NCBI GenBank assembly: GCA_034509495.1
Contig: CM067523.1
Coordinates: 16,325,216 to 16,389,215, forward strand
Origin: Acestrorhynchus altus
Lineage: Eukaryota > Chordata > Actinopteri > Characiformes > Acestrorhynchidae
DNA: 64,000 bases
Direction: 5' to 3'
A program made the position numbers and the translations under genes. Every line of letters begins with the position of its first letter. The stretch's first letter is position 1. The notes below the pieces were generated by a model that had not been told where the DNA came from, did not search any database, and saw only the letters and a list, made by a program, of their open reading frames with translations. Of this stretch, positions 11,692-22,589 are shown piece by piece.

Positions 11692-13380
11692 ATGTATATA
11701 TGTCTATATGGCATACTGTTTACTCTTTACATGCTACCCCTTGGCACAGTAATAAACAGACATGGCGTTAATTTCCACTGTTATGCAGATGATACTCGAT
11801 TGTATATATCAGGCAACCCGGTTGACAAAACTAGATTAAAGAAAATGGAAGACTGTATAAAAGACATAAAATCTTGGATGGGGCATAACTTCCTCCTTCT
11901 AAAGAGTAACAAAACAGAGATCCTCCTTTTGGGTCCTAAAATTGCAAGAAATAAATTATCAGACTTGATGCTAAATCTGGCCGATTTCTCAGTTATACCT
12001 AGTTCAGTAGCCAAAAATCTTGGCATCATAATTGATTCAGATTTAACATTTGGCCAACACATAGGTAATATTACTAGGACCGTTTTCTCCATCTTCGTAA
12101 TATTTCCAAGTTAAGAAAAGCCCTATCCTTGCACACTGCTGAAAAACTGGTGCATGCTTTTATTACCTCAAGGTTAGACTACTGCAATGTACTATTGTCA
12201 GGTTGTTCAAGTAGGAACCTAAACAGACTTCAGTTAGTTCAAAATGCTGCAGACAGGGTCTTAACTAAAACTAGAAAATTTGACCACATCAGTCCAATAC
12301 TATCAGCACTGCACTGGCTTCCGGTTAAATTCCGAATTGAATACAAAATTCTTTTACTTACATATAAAGCCCTACACTGGCTCGCTCCTGAATACTTACA
12401 GGATCTAATTTACCTTTATGAGCCACCACGATCACTCAGATCACAGGGTGCTGGCTTCCTTTTAGTTCCCAGAATTCAGAAGGCTTCAGCAGGGGGAAGA
12501 GCCTTTTCTCACAAAGCCCCCCAGCTCTGGAATAACCTTCCAGATAATGTTCGGGAATCAGACACAGTCTCAGTCTTCAAGTCTAGGCTGAAAACTTACT
12601 TGTTCAGTGTAGCATTTGGTCATTAATGTCTTAGCTTAGTTACAGGCTGCAGATCCACGAGTTCATGGACATAGGGATTTATGGTAAACAGGGATGTTGG
12701 TGCTGTTGTCTGACTCCTTCTCATGATCACTCTGGTTTGTGACGGTGGAGCAGTTAGATGCCAATGTTTCAGGATGCTCCCATGTTTATGTTACCTTCTG
12801 GTTCTCTCCTTAGTTACGCTGTTATAGTTAGATCTGCCGGAGTCACTCGCCACACTCTGGTAATGTTTACATTCTCTGTTCTCTTTTAAATTTCAAACTA
12901 ATTCATCTCTGATCTTTTCCGAGTTAACGATGACCCACCAGCCAGAACTGATTAGGTCCTAACCTCAAGCTCTTCTGCCCCACCTGAGAAGGACTCCAAG
13001 CTCCCCTGATACATATATACATTGGCTCTCCACCTTCCACCAACTGGACCTGGACTAGTTTCCCACACTGCCATGGACTAACTGCTCACCCACCATCACC
13101 AACTGTAGAAATCTACTGTTAATATTATGTCCACCAGAGGATTAACATTACTTCAGTACCCGAGTAATAGAACAGAGATGTAGGGGTCCAGTGTCCCCGA
13201 ACTATGTATAAGTAGTTTGACCAGAGGAGGATGGGTCCTCCCCTTATGAGCCTGGTTCCTCCCAAGGTTTCTTCCTCCAGTTGAGGGAGTTTTTCCATTT
13301 TCCATTCCAAGCCATTGTCGCCATGTGGCTTGCTCACTAGGGGATCTGTCATTTATACTTTGTCTCTGTTTTAACCTTTC

Positions 13381-13420
<40 letters not shown>

Positions 13421-13497
13421 TTTCTGTGAAGCTGCTCTGTGACAACGCTATAAAAGAAGAGCGCTATAAAAATAAATTTTGATTTGATTTGATTTGA
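11692..13497 (+). pseudogene. 5'-truncated L2 LINE
   Basis: This is the last third of an L2-clade reverse transcriptase with its 3' UTR. The first frame (11,692-12,114) has LYMLPLGTVI, the catalytic box HCYADDTRLYIS, and the thumb block KNLGIIIDSDLTFGQHIGNI. After a frameshift near 12,090 the second frame (12,129-12,626) carries ITSRLDYCNVLLSG, LNRLQLVQNAADRVLT, LHWLPVKFRIEYKILLLTYK, a PQLWNNLPDNVRES block and FKSRLKTYLF. The 3' UTR includes a 'ccagaggaggatggg' block (shared with 63.9 kb), a (TTTA)n run at 13,382-13,420, and ends in TTTGA repeats. One frameshift is the only break seen in the coding part that remains. Confidence 0.88.
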
Positions 13498-13609
13498 TGT
13501 ATATGTCTATTTATTCTTTTATGTAAATGAGTGCAACTGTAAAGATTGGAATTTTAATATTAATGTTTTTATGATTCTGTAAAGTGCATTTTCTACAGAG
13601 TATTGTGTG

Positions 13610-14302
13610 CAAACTTGCACATGTATGCACTTTACCTTCAGTTTGTCTGCATGACTGATTTGAATTTCTGGTAAACATTTTCCTGAGACTAGCACATGAT
13701 TGGCTTCTGTATCTATCAGAGCTTTACAGAGGTCACTGTGTCAGAATTACTTGCTCCCAAATCTTTGTCCAATCTAGGGGCACAATACAAAGTATGAGCT
13801 AGTGGTTATTTTAGAGCACTCTCTCTTTTTGTGTCCTACCTGGCTGCAATTAAAACATTTAATCTGTGCCTGTTCTCCCTGTTGTTTAAAATTGGAAGAT
13901 AGATTTTTCTTTTTAAAATCTTCCTTTGTCCTCCACAACACCATTCAATCTACCAGATTTACCAGGACTGTCGCTGAAGCTGGAGAAGCTGTTTGCTTTG
14001 CAGCTACACACACCTCAGCCAATTTCACTGCCTAATCTCTTAATCATAATCTCTTATTTCCTCTTTGTTTTTGTCCACTAGTTTCATCCACTTTTCACAA
14101 CAGCTTTTCAAACTGTTGTACTGTTCTCTGTGTGTTTCTCCCTCAACCAAAGTGTGTAGAGAGTGTTAGTTTCAACATCTGAGCTTGTCCTTATCACTGG
14201 TCTCAAGATCTGTGATTGTTGCTGTACTGATTGTTGGAGTGGATTTGTTGCCTTCGCTGCTCTGTTGTCACTCTTCCCTCTGCCCTCGCTAAACCTCATC
14301 AT
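13610..14302 (-). pseudogene. Gypsy-like gag/protease fragment with zinc knuckle
   Basis: On the minus strand, 13,857 down to 13,816 encodes CFNCSQVGHKKREC, a perfect CX2CX4HX4C nucleocapsid zinc knuckle. About 90 bases further on comes KALIDTEANHVLVS, which resembles the start of a retroviral-type aspartic protease (DTGA, here with E in place of G). Upstream (14,302-14,108) a glutamine- and serine-rich stretch suits the end of gag. Frames are interrupted. The element is probably continued by the integrase fragment at 10,367-10,980, with the L2 and Rex1-like insertions between them. Confidence 0.65.
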
Positions 14303-15033
14303 GTAGCAGACTGAATTGGTGGTGCATTGTTCACCACCTTTGCTTCTGTTTCTCCACTTCCCCCAGGATTGTTGTGTTGTAGTGTGGCTGGAGGCTTTCT
14401 CAGAATCATGCCACTGTCACTCTTTGTTTTGGCTGACTTTTGCTTTGGTCGGTGTCTTCCTCTGTGTCCTCTGATTATCCTTCTGCTTGAAAGCCCTCTC
14501 TGGACATTCTCAGACTTAGACCGCTGCTTCAGGTGTTCTGTTTTGTGATTCGGCCCTCTGTTTATTGGATTTGTTTGGCTGCTGCTGCCTGTTGCTATGA
14601 ATTGCTATTATGGTACCACTGCCATTATTTTGTAGTGTTTGGTTTGTTAAACCAAAAATCTGTGACCACTATGTGGTGTGACTGTAGCGGGTGCTGTTGC
14701 ACATTTTCTGCCTGTGTGTTGTGAGAAGACATGGCTATATGGGAAAAGAGGCAACACTGCTCAATCATACTAACCTTATTACTACATATTAGTTAAAAAA
14801 TTGTGTGTGACAATATTTTAGAACAGAAACATTAACTTGCTCTTAATTAGTGTATACAATACAAATAACAGTTTTATAGATTTTACTGTAAGGAAACATT
14901 AATAACAACCGAGTACAGAATATGTGACACCACTGTACTTTCATAATAAATATTTAAACACCAAGCCATAAACACAAACCAATTCATGTCTGGCAAAAAA
15001 ACAGGAAAATAACTTAAATATTCAGACAGTATG
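14303..15033. other. Unassigned sequence
   Basis: Pyrimidine-rich sequence between the gag fragment and the solo LTR. On the minus strand it is upstream of gag, so it may hold the decayed 5' part of gag, but no motif supports that. Confidence 0.35.
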
Positions 15034-15823
15034 TGTTACGGGGCTGCAACCCAGGTGGGAAATGGAATGTAAACCCACCAGTGTTGAGACCTTATATGTT
15101 TCTAACTCCCAGACAAAGCTGGGTGAACTCAAAAGCAGAAAGCTGGGCTGGTCAACGGGTGAAAGGTGAAAGGTGCTTGTGTGTTATGTGGTTTAATGAG
15201 CAGATCACTGGTGGAGGATGTAACCAGTGCTCTGAAAAGAAAAGGAAGAAATGGATAAACAAAAATTAAATAAACAAATAAATGACACAGGATTTGAACC
15301 CCTACTGGGGCACTTGAGAGGCAAATACGCTAGTGAGTGCACCAAGTGTCACCCAGGAAAAGTAGTAGGCAAACCAGCTCATGAGCCTGGCTGGAGGCTA
15401 GAGGGACCAACTGAAAACCACTCCTCAGTGAGAAGTGAACATGGAAAAACAAAACTTCTCCTTTTAAAGGAGGACAAAGGTTAACAGAAAACCACTCCTG
15501 CTTTTAAGGAGGGAAAATAGAGAGGTGCTTCTCTTTAAAGGAGGAAAGTTGAAAAGCTGTAGTTTTTTTTAAAGGAAAGAAAAACAGCACCCCCCTTTTA
15601 AAGGAGGGAAAGTGGAGTAGCACTCTTTTCTTTGTAAAGGAGGAAAATTCATAGAACTTTCAGCGTTTCGGCATAGAGACACCAAGACACCACACTGAGT
15701 GGAACATGAGGAAGCCTTACATAGCCTCCACACACCTGGTCTCAATCAGGCTGATTGTGGCCCTGATTGGTACATGGCTGCCCTCTGGTGGCTGGGCAGC
15801 CACAATGCGGGTGGCTCCTTACA
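15034..15823. mobile_element. Solo LTR with 5-bp target duplication
   Basis: The segment begins TGTTACGGGG and ends CCTTACA, so it has TG...CA ends and short imperfect inverted termini. It is flanked on both sides by GTATG (15,029-15,033 and 15,824-15,828). This is the signature of an LTR retrotransposon insertion that lost its interior by LTR-LTR recombination. Inside are at least four imperfect repeats of a 'ttttaaaggagg' motif (about 15,455-15,650) and a tRNA-like sequence on the minus strand. I cannot assign transcriptional direction or family. Confidence 0.75.
15282..15352 (-). other. tRNA-like sequence inside the solo LTR
   Basis: The minus strand is 71 nt long with tRNA-like organisation. 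The first seven bases (GTGACAC) pair with the last seven (GTGTCAT) at six of seven positions, and an exact B-box GGTTCAAATCC lies at 15,300-15,290. A D-arm-like 'TTGGTGCACTCACTAGCG' follows the acceptor. The T stem has one mismatch and one wobble. It could be a captured tRNA pseudogene or a tRNA-derived SINE head; I do not call it a functional tRNA. Confidence 0.4.
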
Positions 15824-15828
15824 GTATG

Positions 15829-16209
15829 TACAAAACATAATAGCTAATTAACTATTTACATTAAGCATTTAAACTGAAGTCAAGTAACTTCAATTCATTA
15901 AAACATACTGTTAGTGAGCTGAAAAAGTCCTAGCAGGGGAGCCTCCTATCCTTCTAAATACAGCCAAGGCAGTGAGGAAATACAGAATGGATGAGCTATC
16001 ACACTACTGAATGAGACTGGTATGTTTACATGTATAAGATTTATATTTCTGTTAAGAACATCAAGATTTCAAGTACCCTAAACAGTTTTTAACAAAGTAG
16101 ATAAAGTATGTTGCACTCATGGTATCTTTTATTGCAAGGACAGCTGTAGGTTACATGTTGTATGAAGCATGCAGTACTGTGAAATTATTGTTCTTATTAC
16201 TGAAAAAAT
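15829..16209. other. Unassigned spacer
   Basis: AT-rich sequence between the solo LTR and a DNA-transposon relic. Nothing recognised. Confidence 0.4.
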
Positions 16210-16420
16210 GTACACTATATAGACAAAAGTGTTTGGACACACTCCTTATTCATCAAATCAGGTATTCATGGAGTCTCATTGCAACAGGTATGTCCTAGAA
16301 TGGACATTGTGAGCCAGGACAGAGGGAGCGTGCAGGGGGCAACCCCATATTAATGCCTATGGATTTAGAATGGAATGTCATGAAAGCTCCTGAAGATGTA
16401 ATGTGTAATCTTAAAGTCCT
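16210..16420 (+). mobile_element. Non-autonomous DNA transposon relic
   Basis: It starts with 'tacactatatagacaaaagt', a terminus of a very common fish DNA-transposon/MITE family. It continues with 'aatggaatgtcatgaaagct', an internal word of the same type. The opposite end is not clear. A reversed version of a similar terminus occurs at 62,795-62,830. No coding sequence remains. Confidence 0.5.
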
Positions 16421-16840
16421 TTAAAATCAGTAGACAATTGACGCCTCTTTTGTGTGTAATTACAATGTCATTATATAAACAATAATAACATCTTTACCAG
16501 ATCAAAATTTCAGCATTGTCTGGATAAGGTATTAGTTAAAGAACAAAATTGTTTTGGATTACTTTTGAAATAAAACTTCAGCCTAGAATCCTGACTTAGT
16601 TTGTTGGCAGAGGGCAGAATGTAAATAAGGAAGTGCCCTTATTTATGGTTATCAGTGTTGAAATGCACCTGAGATGTTCTGTATGATTTGAATGTTATGA
16701 GTCTTAAACTATATCTTGTTGAAATATACCACAGTCATGGTTTATAGTCAGAAACAGTGGTCCTGTTTTTTAATGTTGATATATTTTGCATAGATATTGA
16801 TACAGAACCTTTATGTTATTCAACATGACCTTGGTTTCAG

Positions 16841-16925
16841 ATCCAGTGTGACCACTGTAAAAGGTGGTACCACCATGAGTGTGTTGGGGGACTGGACAGA
16901 AAGAAGGTCTACAGCTGTCTGCATA
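16841..16925 (+). pseudogene. PHD-finger-like exon fragment
   Basis: After a consensus-like acceptor (ttggtttcag), the reading frame is IQCDHCKRWYHHECVGGLDR followed by KKVYSC. The CX2C, the aromatic WYH and the HX2C are spaced as in the second half of a PHD zinc finger. The sequence then loses the last zinc ligand pair and reaches a stop. PHD fingers occur in chromatin readers and also in some transposases, and the flanks do not tell which. There is no neighbouring exon, so I treat it as a remnant. Confidence 0.5.
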
Positions 16926-17700
16926 CACGCATCACTGAGTGTCTGATTTTACTGTTGGCAACACTAATGATTAATTGTAAATAATTTAATTAGCTATTAT
17001 GTTCTGTATATATTTCCTCTATATTTTGGTGTTTTTTGGTTTGCTTCACTGTTTCTGGTGTTTGCCATTTGTGCCAGTGTTTTGTTGATATATTGTTACA
17101 TTAATTATATTAAAAAAATGTTTTTTAACATTTAGATTTGTTTGTATTCTGTCACATATTCAGATGAAGGTGACCTGTGTGTTGCTGTCTCTCTGCTGAT
17201 CCCAGACATGAATTAGTAGATGAATGTGAAAGGCTGGCACAAAACCTAAAATTGTGGCTTGGTTTTTAACTATTTATTATGAAAGTATAGTGGGGTCACA
17301 TATTCTGAGGACTGCATACAGGTACTCAATTGTATGTTTCATTACAGTACAATCTGTAAAACTGTTATTTAAATAATATACACTATTAAGAGCAAGTTAA
17401 TGTTTCTAAAAGACTCATGCATACAGAAACAAATATTTTTAAAAGAGTGTATGGCTAATTTAACAAAATGTAGTAATAACAAAACAAAATTGTTGTTTTT
17501 CAAAATGTAGTAAAAAGTTAGTATGATTGAGCAGTGTTGCCTTTTCCCATATAGCCAGTGATTATGTGCCCTGGACATGATGATATCTACATAAACATTG
17601 GGTCTTCTATTCACAACACACACAGGTAGAAAATGTGCAACAGATTTGTTACACCTGTTATCTTGTGTATTTGAGCCTGCTCGGTTTTTGAGTTTATTGC
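16926..17700. other. Unassigned sequence
   Basis: AT-rich sequence with no recognisable gene. A 114-codon minus-strand open frame (17,369-17,713) shows no motif and unusual composition, and is not called. Confidence 0.4.
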
Positions 17701-17729
17701 TGAGTTTTGGCACTTCTGACTTTTGGCAC

Positions 17730-18400
17730 TTCTAAATGTATAAGCCTTATTGACATCTTGACCTATTTTTGTCCCCTCATTTTAATTCCAGCCTGATCCT
17801 GCCTTTCTACTACCACTGTTTTTGGATCCTGTCTGGTTATCAACTTTGGTCTTGGATTTGTCCCTTTGGTTTTGGATGCTTATCTGTGTATTAACTTGGA
17901 CCGTCTGGATTAAGCTTTTTGGTTTATCCTCTTAGTAAACCTTTCGTTTTCATTCTCCACTTGCCTTTATTGTGTTTCATCATGATAGAAAACTCAGCCA
18001 GCAATCAGTCAGCAGATTTTGAGGCAATATACAATGAAGTAGCCTCACCAAGATGTTTTTTGCGTCAACATGAACGATTCCTATCTGATGTCACCCAGTC
18101 TATGGAGATGTCCACCCAACAGAAAGTACAACAGGAACAGTTGTCAAAACTCCTCACTACCCAGGCTACCCAAAGTAGTTCATTCCAAGTTCATTCCTGT
18201 CTACAAACTTGAGCCATATAGTGGTGATCTGGAAAATTTCAGGGAATTTACTGCAGTGCTCAGTATATTTAGCCAACTCCCCTGCAAGTTCAGATCAGGC
18301 ATTTGTGATTTCATGTTTGTCTGGTGAAGCCCTAGAATGGGCTTCAGCAGTATGGTCATCTGTGTAAACCCTAACCTATGTTACATGCCCAAGGGGACAG
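17730..18400 (+). pseudogene. Ty3/Gypsy LTR end and gag fragment
   Basis: The segment 17,740-17,970 has repeated 'ggttttggat'/'cctg' phrasing and 'aagctttttggttta'. It looks like the 3' part of a fish Gypsy LTR and leader, which I infer without having found the second LTR. A gag start follows (QSADFEAIYNEVASPRCFLR; an LRQHERFL segment, then a Q-rich coil). After a +1 frameshift near 18,175 comes KLEPYSGDLENFREFTAVLS, the typical Gypsy capsid N-terminal motif. EALEW appears near 18,330 in another frame. The gag is truncated. The plus-strand pol pieces at 24.8-25.15 and 28.56-29.43 kb could belong to the same ancestral copy. Confidence 0.7.
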
Positions 18401-19012
18401 GAGTGGGGCAACAGTTATGTTTCTGTTTTGGCAAAAAGAAAAGTAGGGTTGTGAGACAGTAGCTACTCTCAAGCTCCAAAGTTTGTTGTTTTGTTTGTTT
18501 GTTTGTTTTTTGTTAAACATATTTTGAATTCAACTCTATTATTATTCTTTCATACAAAATTCATACAGAAATATACACAAATTACATGAATATAAAACAA
18601 AACCCTCTTTTTCATTCTTCACTTAGAAGTATGACAAAACATGCATAGTACACATGTAATAATCCATAGTCTTGTACAAAATTCGAGTAATATATTCTTA
18701 AATATATAATCCACATTTACTATATTGGCAATAATCAAGACAAACAAACAAGAGTCTCCTCTAGGTTCATGTTTTAGATTCACTTATGTCTTGTCATGTC
18801 TTTTCTGTAGGTTCATGTTTTACATTCACTTAACTAAACATTAAATCACATTTTTAACTTAACTTAACTAGCTTTCCCAAAACAAATTAACAATCACCAA
18901 CTGGTTCTTCTCAAAGACTCTCTTCTCTCCTGTGGCTTTTATTAGTTTCTACCCTCCATTTCCAAATAACTGAAGAATGCCAAGCTCCTCTTTTCAAACG
19001 TCTCTTTTCCTT
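18401..19012. other. Unassigned sequence
   Basis: AT-rich DNA with a short TTTG run near 18,495-18,520. No feature recognised. Confidence 0.4.
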
Positions 19013-19216
19013 TCATTTTTCTCCATTCTTCCTTTTCTTCTGTTCAACTTTGTATGTTGACACAATCACTTGCATCACTTTAATTACAACTGGATTCAGT
19101 GTCCCTTCCAGAGGCCATGGTTGGGCAATGTATGGCCAATGCTTGTTCCATTTCTCTAATATCTTTGCAATACCTTTTTGCATAATACCTTGGATTATTT
19201 TTCTGTACAACTTCAA
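19013..19216 (-). pseudogene. Possible retroviral matrix-like gag fragment
   Basis: A 67-residue minus-strand frame contains WPLEGTLNPVVIKVMQVIVS. It loosely resembles the conserved 'WP.dGTF' region of gammaretrovirus-like matrix domains and is followed by a lysine-rich stretch. The resemblance covers only one motif and the flanks are not identifiable. It could equally be a chance open frame. Confidence 0.25.
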
Positions 19217-20559
19217 TCAGTGTAATATTTCACTTTCAATATTTTGTTGTCCTTTTCAGACATTGCGATGGCTTCCTTATGCTACCCAAAAATACTTAAA
19301 ACTATTTAGATTAGTTTTCTATACTTTTTATTTTTATGTTTATGTTTATTGATGTTTGTTAACTACTATTTACCACAATCAGTAAAATATGATGAATTTA
19401 CCAACCTCAAAGGAACCTAAGATGAAATAGCAAAGTCCAACACTAACTGACCTAAAAATTTCCCAATAAAATGCCTTATAAATAAGAGAAAGCCAAATCC
19501 TACACAAAGCCTAAAAATATATGCTTTACAAAGAAATTCAACTATCATCAAGTAATCACAATATTAGATTTCCAGTATACCTATTTGAAATTAATCATTA
19601 ATCACAAGCAAGGGAACCCACAAATATAATTCTAACCAAATTTTAAACCAATATGTATATTTCATTAATTAATTAAATGTAGTGATTGGGCGATCTGTTG
19701 CCGAGACTTTTTTATTTAAGAATGTTTGGTATGTTTAACCCTAGATTAAATGCATGAAAACCAAACATGAATCAACAATAATGACTACAAAAAAGTGTAC
19801 ATACATTCATTTATAAAGAATTTGAGCCTGGGTTTTTCAGCTGCCCAGACTGATGTATATATTATAGTTTTTTGAGAATCTCATAAAGTTTTATTCTATT
19901 GTAATTTATTCTCTTTGTCTCTCTTTTTCTCTGTTACTCTTTTCACTCACAAAACTCTCCATTTCTCTGTAATTCTTTACTCTTATTCATTTTTCTCTTT
20001 AACTCCTTGGGCCCAAGGATACACCATTTTAATTTTACATAACCTAATTCAACTAAAAACCAAACTTCATGCTGTGATCCCACAGAAACACGTCTTACAG
20101 TTGTCTTAGAAGATAAATGAGGCCTCAATCTTCTGAACCTGCAAAGTGCTAATTAGATCACCCCACATTACTAAATAAGCTTTTGACTTCTCTTTCTTCT
20201 ATTATTTCTGTTTCCTCTTTATTTCTCTTTATTTCCACTTTATTCCTCTTTATTTCTCTTTGTTCCTCTTCATTTCACGTTTATCTATCTTCTCTATAGA
20301 AGATACTCCACCTTTTTGTAATGACTACATCACAGAAACTTAAAAATTTAGAACAGAAATTTACTTCAAACAGCAACACAGCATAACAAACACCCACACA
20401 CCTAGGATTCTTTACAGTGTAAACAAAGAAAACCCACACAGCCAAAACAAACAAACTAGCAGCTAAGGAGATGCTAGCAGAGAATAGTTTTGCTAGCAAA
20501 GAATAGTGGTTTATTTGTCTGGGCTACCAGGAGGTCACAAACCTATAACCACTTCCTCC
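19217..20559. other. Unassigned sequence with polypyrimidine tract
   Basis: Mostly unassigned AT-rich DNA. Between about 20,180 and 20,290 there is a strongly pyrimidine-biased stretch made of repeated 'ctctttatttc' words, a small imperfect tandem repeat. Confidence 0.45.
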
Positions 20560-22490
20560 TGTAGCTGTCTTTGGCTTCCCACAGACAGCACTTTACCTCT
20601 TTCTGTGCAGCTGAAGCTTTGGTGGTAAGCTTTGCCTTGGTCCAAAATTCAAGAATGGCCACCAAGCATGTCAATTAAATCTTGGATCTGGGGCAGTGGG
20701 TGTCTGTCTGGAACAGTTTTCTTATTCAGTTCATGATAGTCTATGCAGAGCCAAAGTGAGCGGAAATTCTTGTGGACACACACCACAGGAGCAGTATCCA
20801 AACTTCACCTAATAGGTCTTGGATATAATCATTTACCTCCAGGTTTTGGTATTAAGGCATATGCTCTTTGAACAGGAATGTCATCCTTCTGTCTCAAAGC
20901 CATCTGTAGACTGTGGATGCACCCAATATTATTGTAATCTCTAGTAAATACTCTTCATAGAGCATGTTTTTCACCACCCCTTGTTGTTCATCACTGTGGT
21001 GGCTCAGGTCTACTGGTAAATGCCATAGTGGCTCCTTTGTTTTGGCCTGTGAGATGTTATTACTAAGAATGGAACATTGATGGACAGAGAGGGATCCTAG
21101 TTTCCTGGTTAGTTCGTACTGTATATTATCTCCACTGAATGCATACACCACCAATTCCTCTTCATCCTTAATTAGATCTGTCAGAGGTCAGACAGGTAGG
21201 TCAGGAAAATATTTGTCTTTCCAAGCTCTATCAATAATACTGACATAGGCTCCCATAACAAGTGGGGCATTAACTGAGAGACCATTGAAATAGCATTTGA
21301 TGGTAGATTTTTTCCTATTAGCCCAACAATCTGGTCATCTATAGTGCCTGGTGAGCTCTGTTGCTTCCCAGTCAACAACTCCTGCAGTCTTGGACCCTGA
21401 GTAGCATAAGCACCCACCTCAGCCTCATCTGCCACTGACTTCTCCACTGTGTGTACCTCCACTGCGATCGACTTCCATTTCCCTGCTGCTTCTTTCTTTT
21501 CATACACCCCAGCGCCCTCGGGCCATCCTCAACACATGAGAAGCAGTGGATGCAATTCGAAAGATTTTCCTCAAGTCATTTAGGGCACCCATAGAACTTT
21601 TCTTTCCTGGGTATAAATGGGGATTGGTTTTAGACTTAGAACCTTGCTCTGTTAGAGGCTTGGACAATCTCATTAAATCTACCACCTTGGTGAGCATCTG
21701 TTTTTTCTGTGAGTTGCTGTAGGGTGTCATTTTTTTTTTGCGGTCAGGCAGACAGGTAGCGACATGGGATGGGAGAATCTATCGCTACCTGTCTGCAGTG
21801 GACAGTCATTTGACGAGGACGAATGGCCATTGTCTCTCAGTTTCATCACTCTTATTCTCATGATTTGTTTCAATATTGCTTCATCTGTAACTGTCAGCCA
21901 GTACAGGTCTCAGCTCTTTATAGGTGTCATTGTATTTTGGCCATACCCCATGATAAACACTGTGCAGGAAAACATCTTGTATGGGTGGTCTTTCATGCAT
22001 CTGTCTGTCCAGGGGTGAATAAGACTCGTTTTACTCCTATGCGATGGTACAGAAACTGCTATGGATATTCATGTTCCCTCTGTTGTGTACACATCATCTC
22101 CTGAAAGAGTGCCTGGTTTGAGTATTTTAAGCAACCCTCTGACTATTTCTAGCTCACTGAAATTTTCTTTTACTCCCTCCTCTATTTGTTTGCAAATGCT
22201 ACTGTAACTAAAGTCTGAACTGTTGTCACCAATCTGACCCCCTAAAATCTAAAACTTCCAGTGGGGAAAATATGGAAGGTCCATTGTTGACATCATTCTC
22301 TCCCTTTCATGTTTTGGAGCTAAGCCTGCATGCTGACTAGCATGGGCTTGACTGGAAATCAGTCTGGTAGGCAATGTGGGAACAGTCTGTGGTGTGAGTA
22401 TGCCTACACACTGGAGGAGTTTCTTGCTCAATTCTCCAACCCCTGTAGACATTTCCTGAGTGGTATTTTCTATCATGACACCACAATCAT
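20560..22490 (-). pseudogene. Gypsy-like retrotransposon gag-protease-RT relic
   Basis: On the minus strand the order is gag-like (22,476 to about 21,500), protease (about 21,290-21,100, including VVYAFSGDNIQYE at about 21,154) and reverse transcriptase N-terminus (about 20,900-20,590). RT motifs are RAYALIPKPGG, the APVVCVHKNFRSLWLCIDYH block, ELNKKTVPDRHPLPQIQDLI, and DQGKAYHQSF. These fingers are characteristic of a Ty3/Gypsy-type RT. The catalytic core after GKAYHQSF is missing, and several frameshifts and stops break every domain. It is a different lineage from the plus-strand Gypsy pol at 24.8-29.4 kb, which has an 'FVKK' and 'YPLPL' type RT. Confidence 0.75.
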
Positions 22491-22589
22491 GGCTTTAAGG
22501 TGTCTGTTGCATAACTAATAGGTGTGTGCAGTTTGTGTCATGGGTCACAGCTACAGTGATAGATACAGGAAGGTGTGATGTGACTCAAG

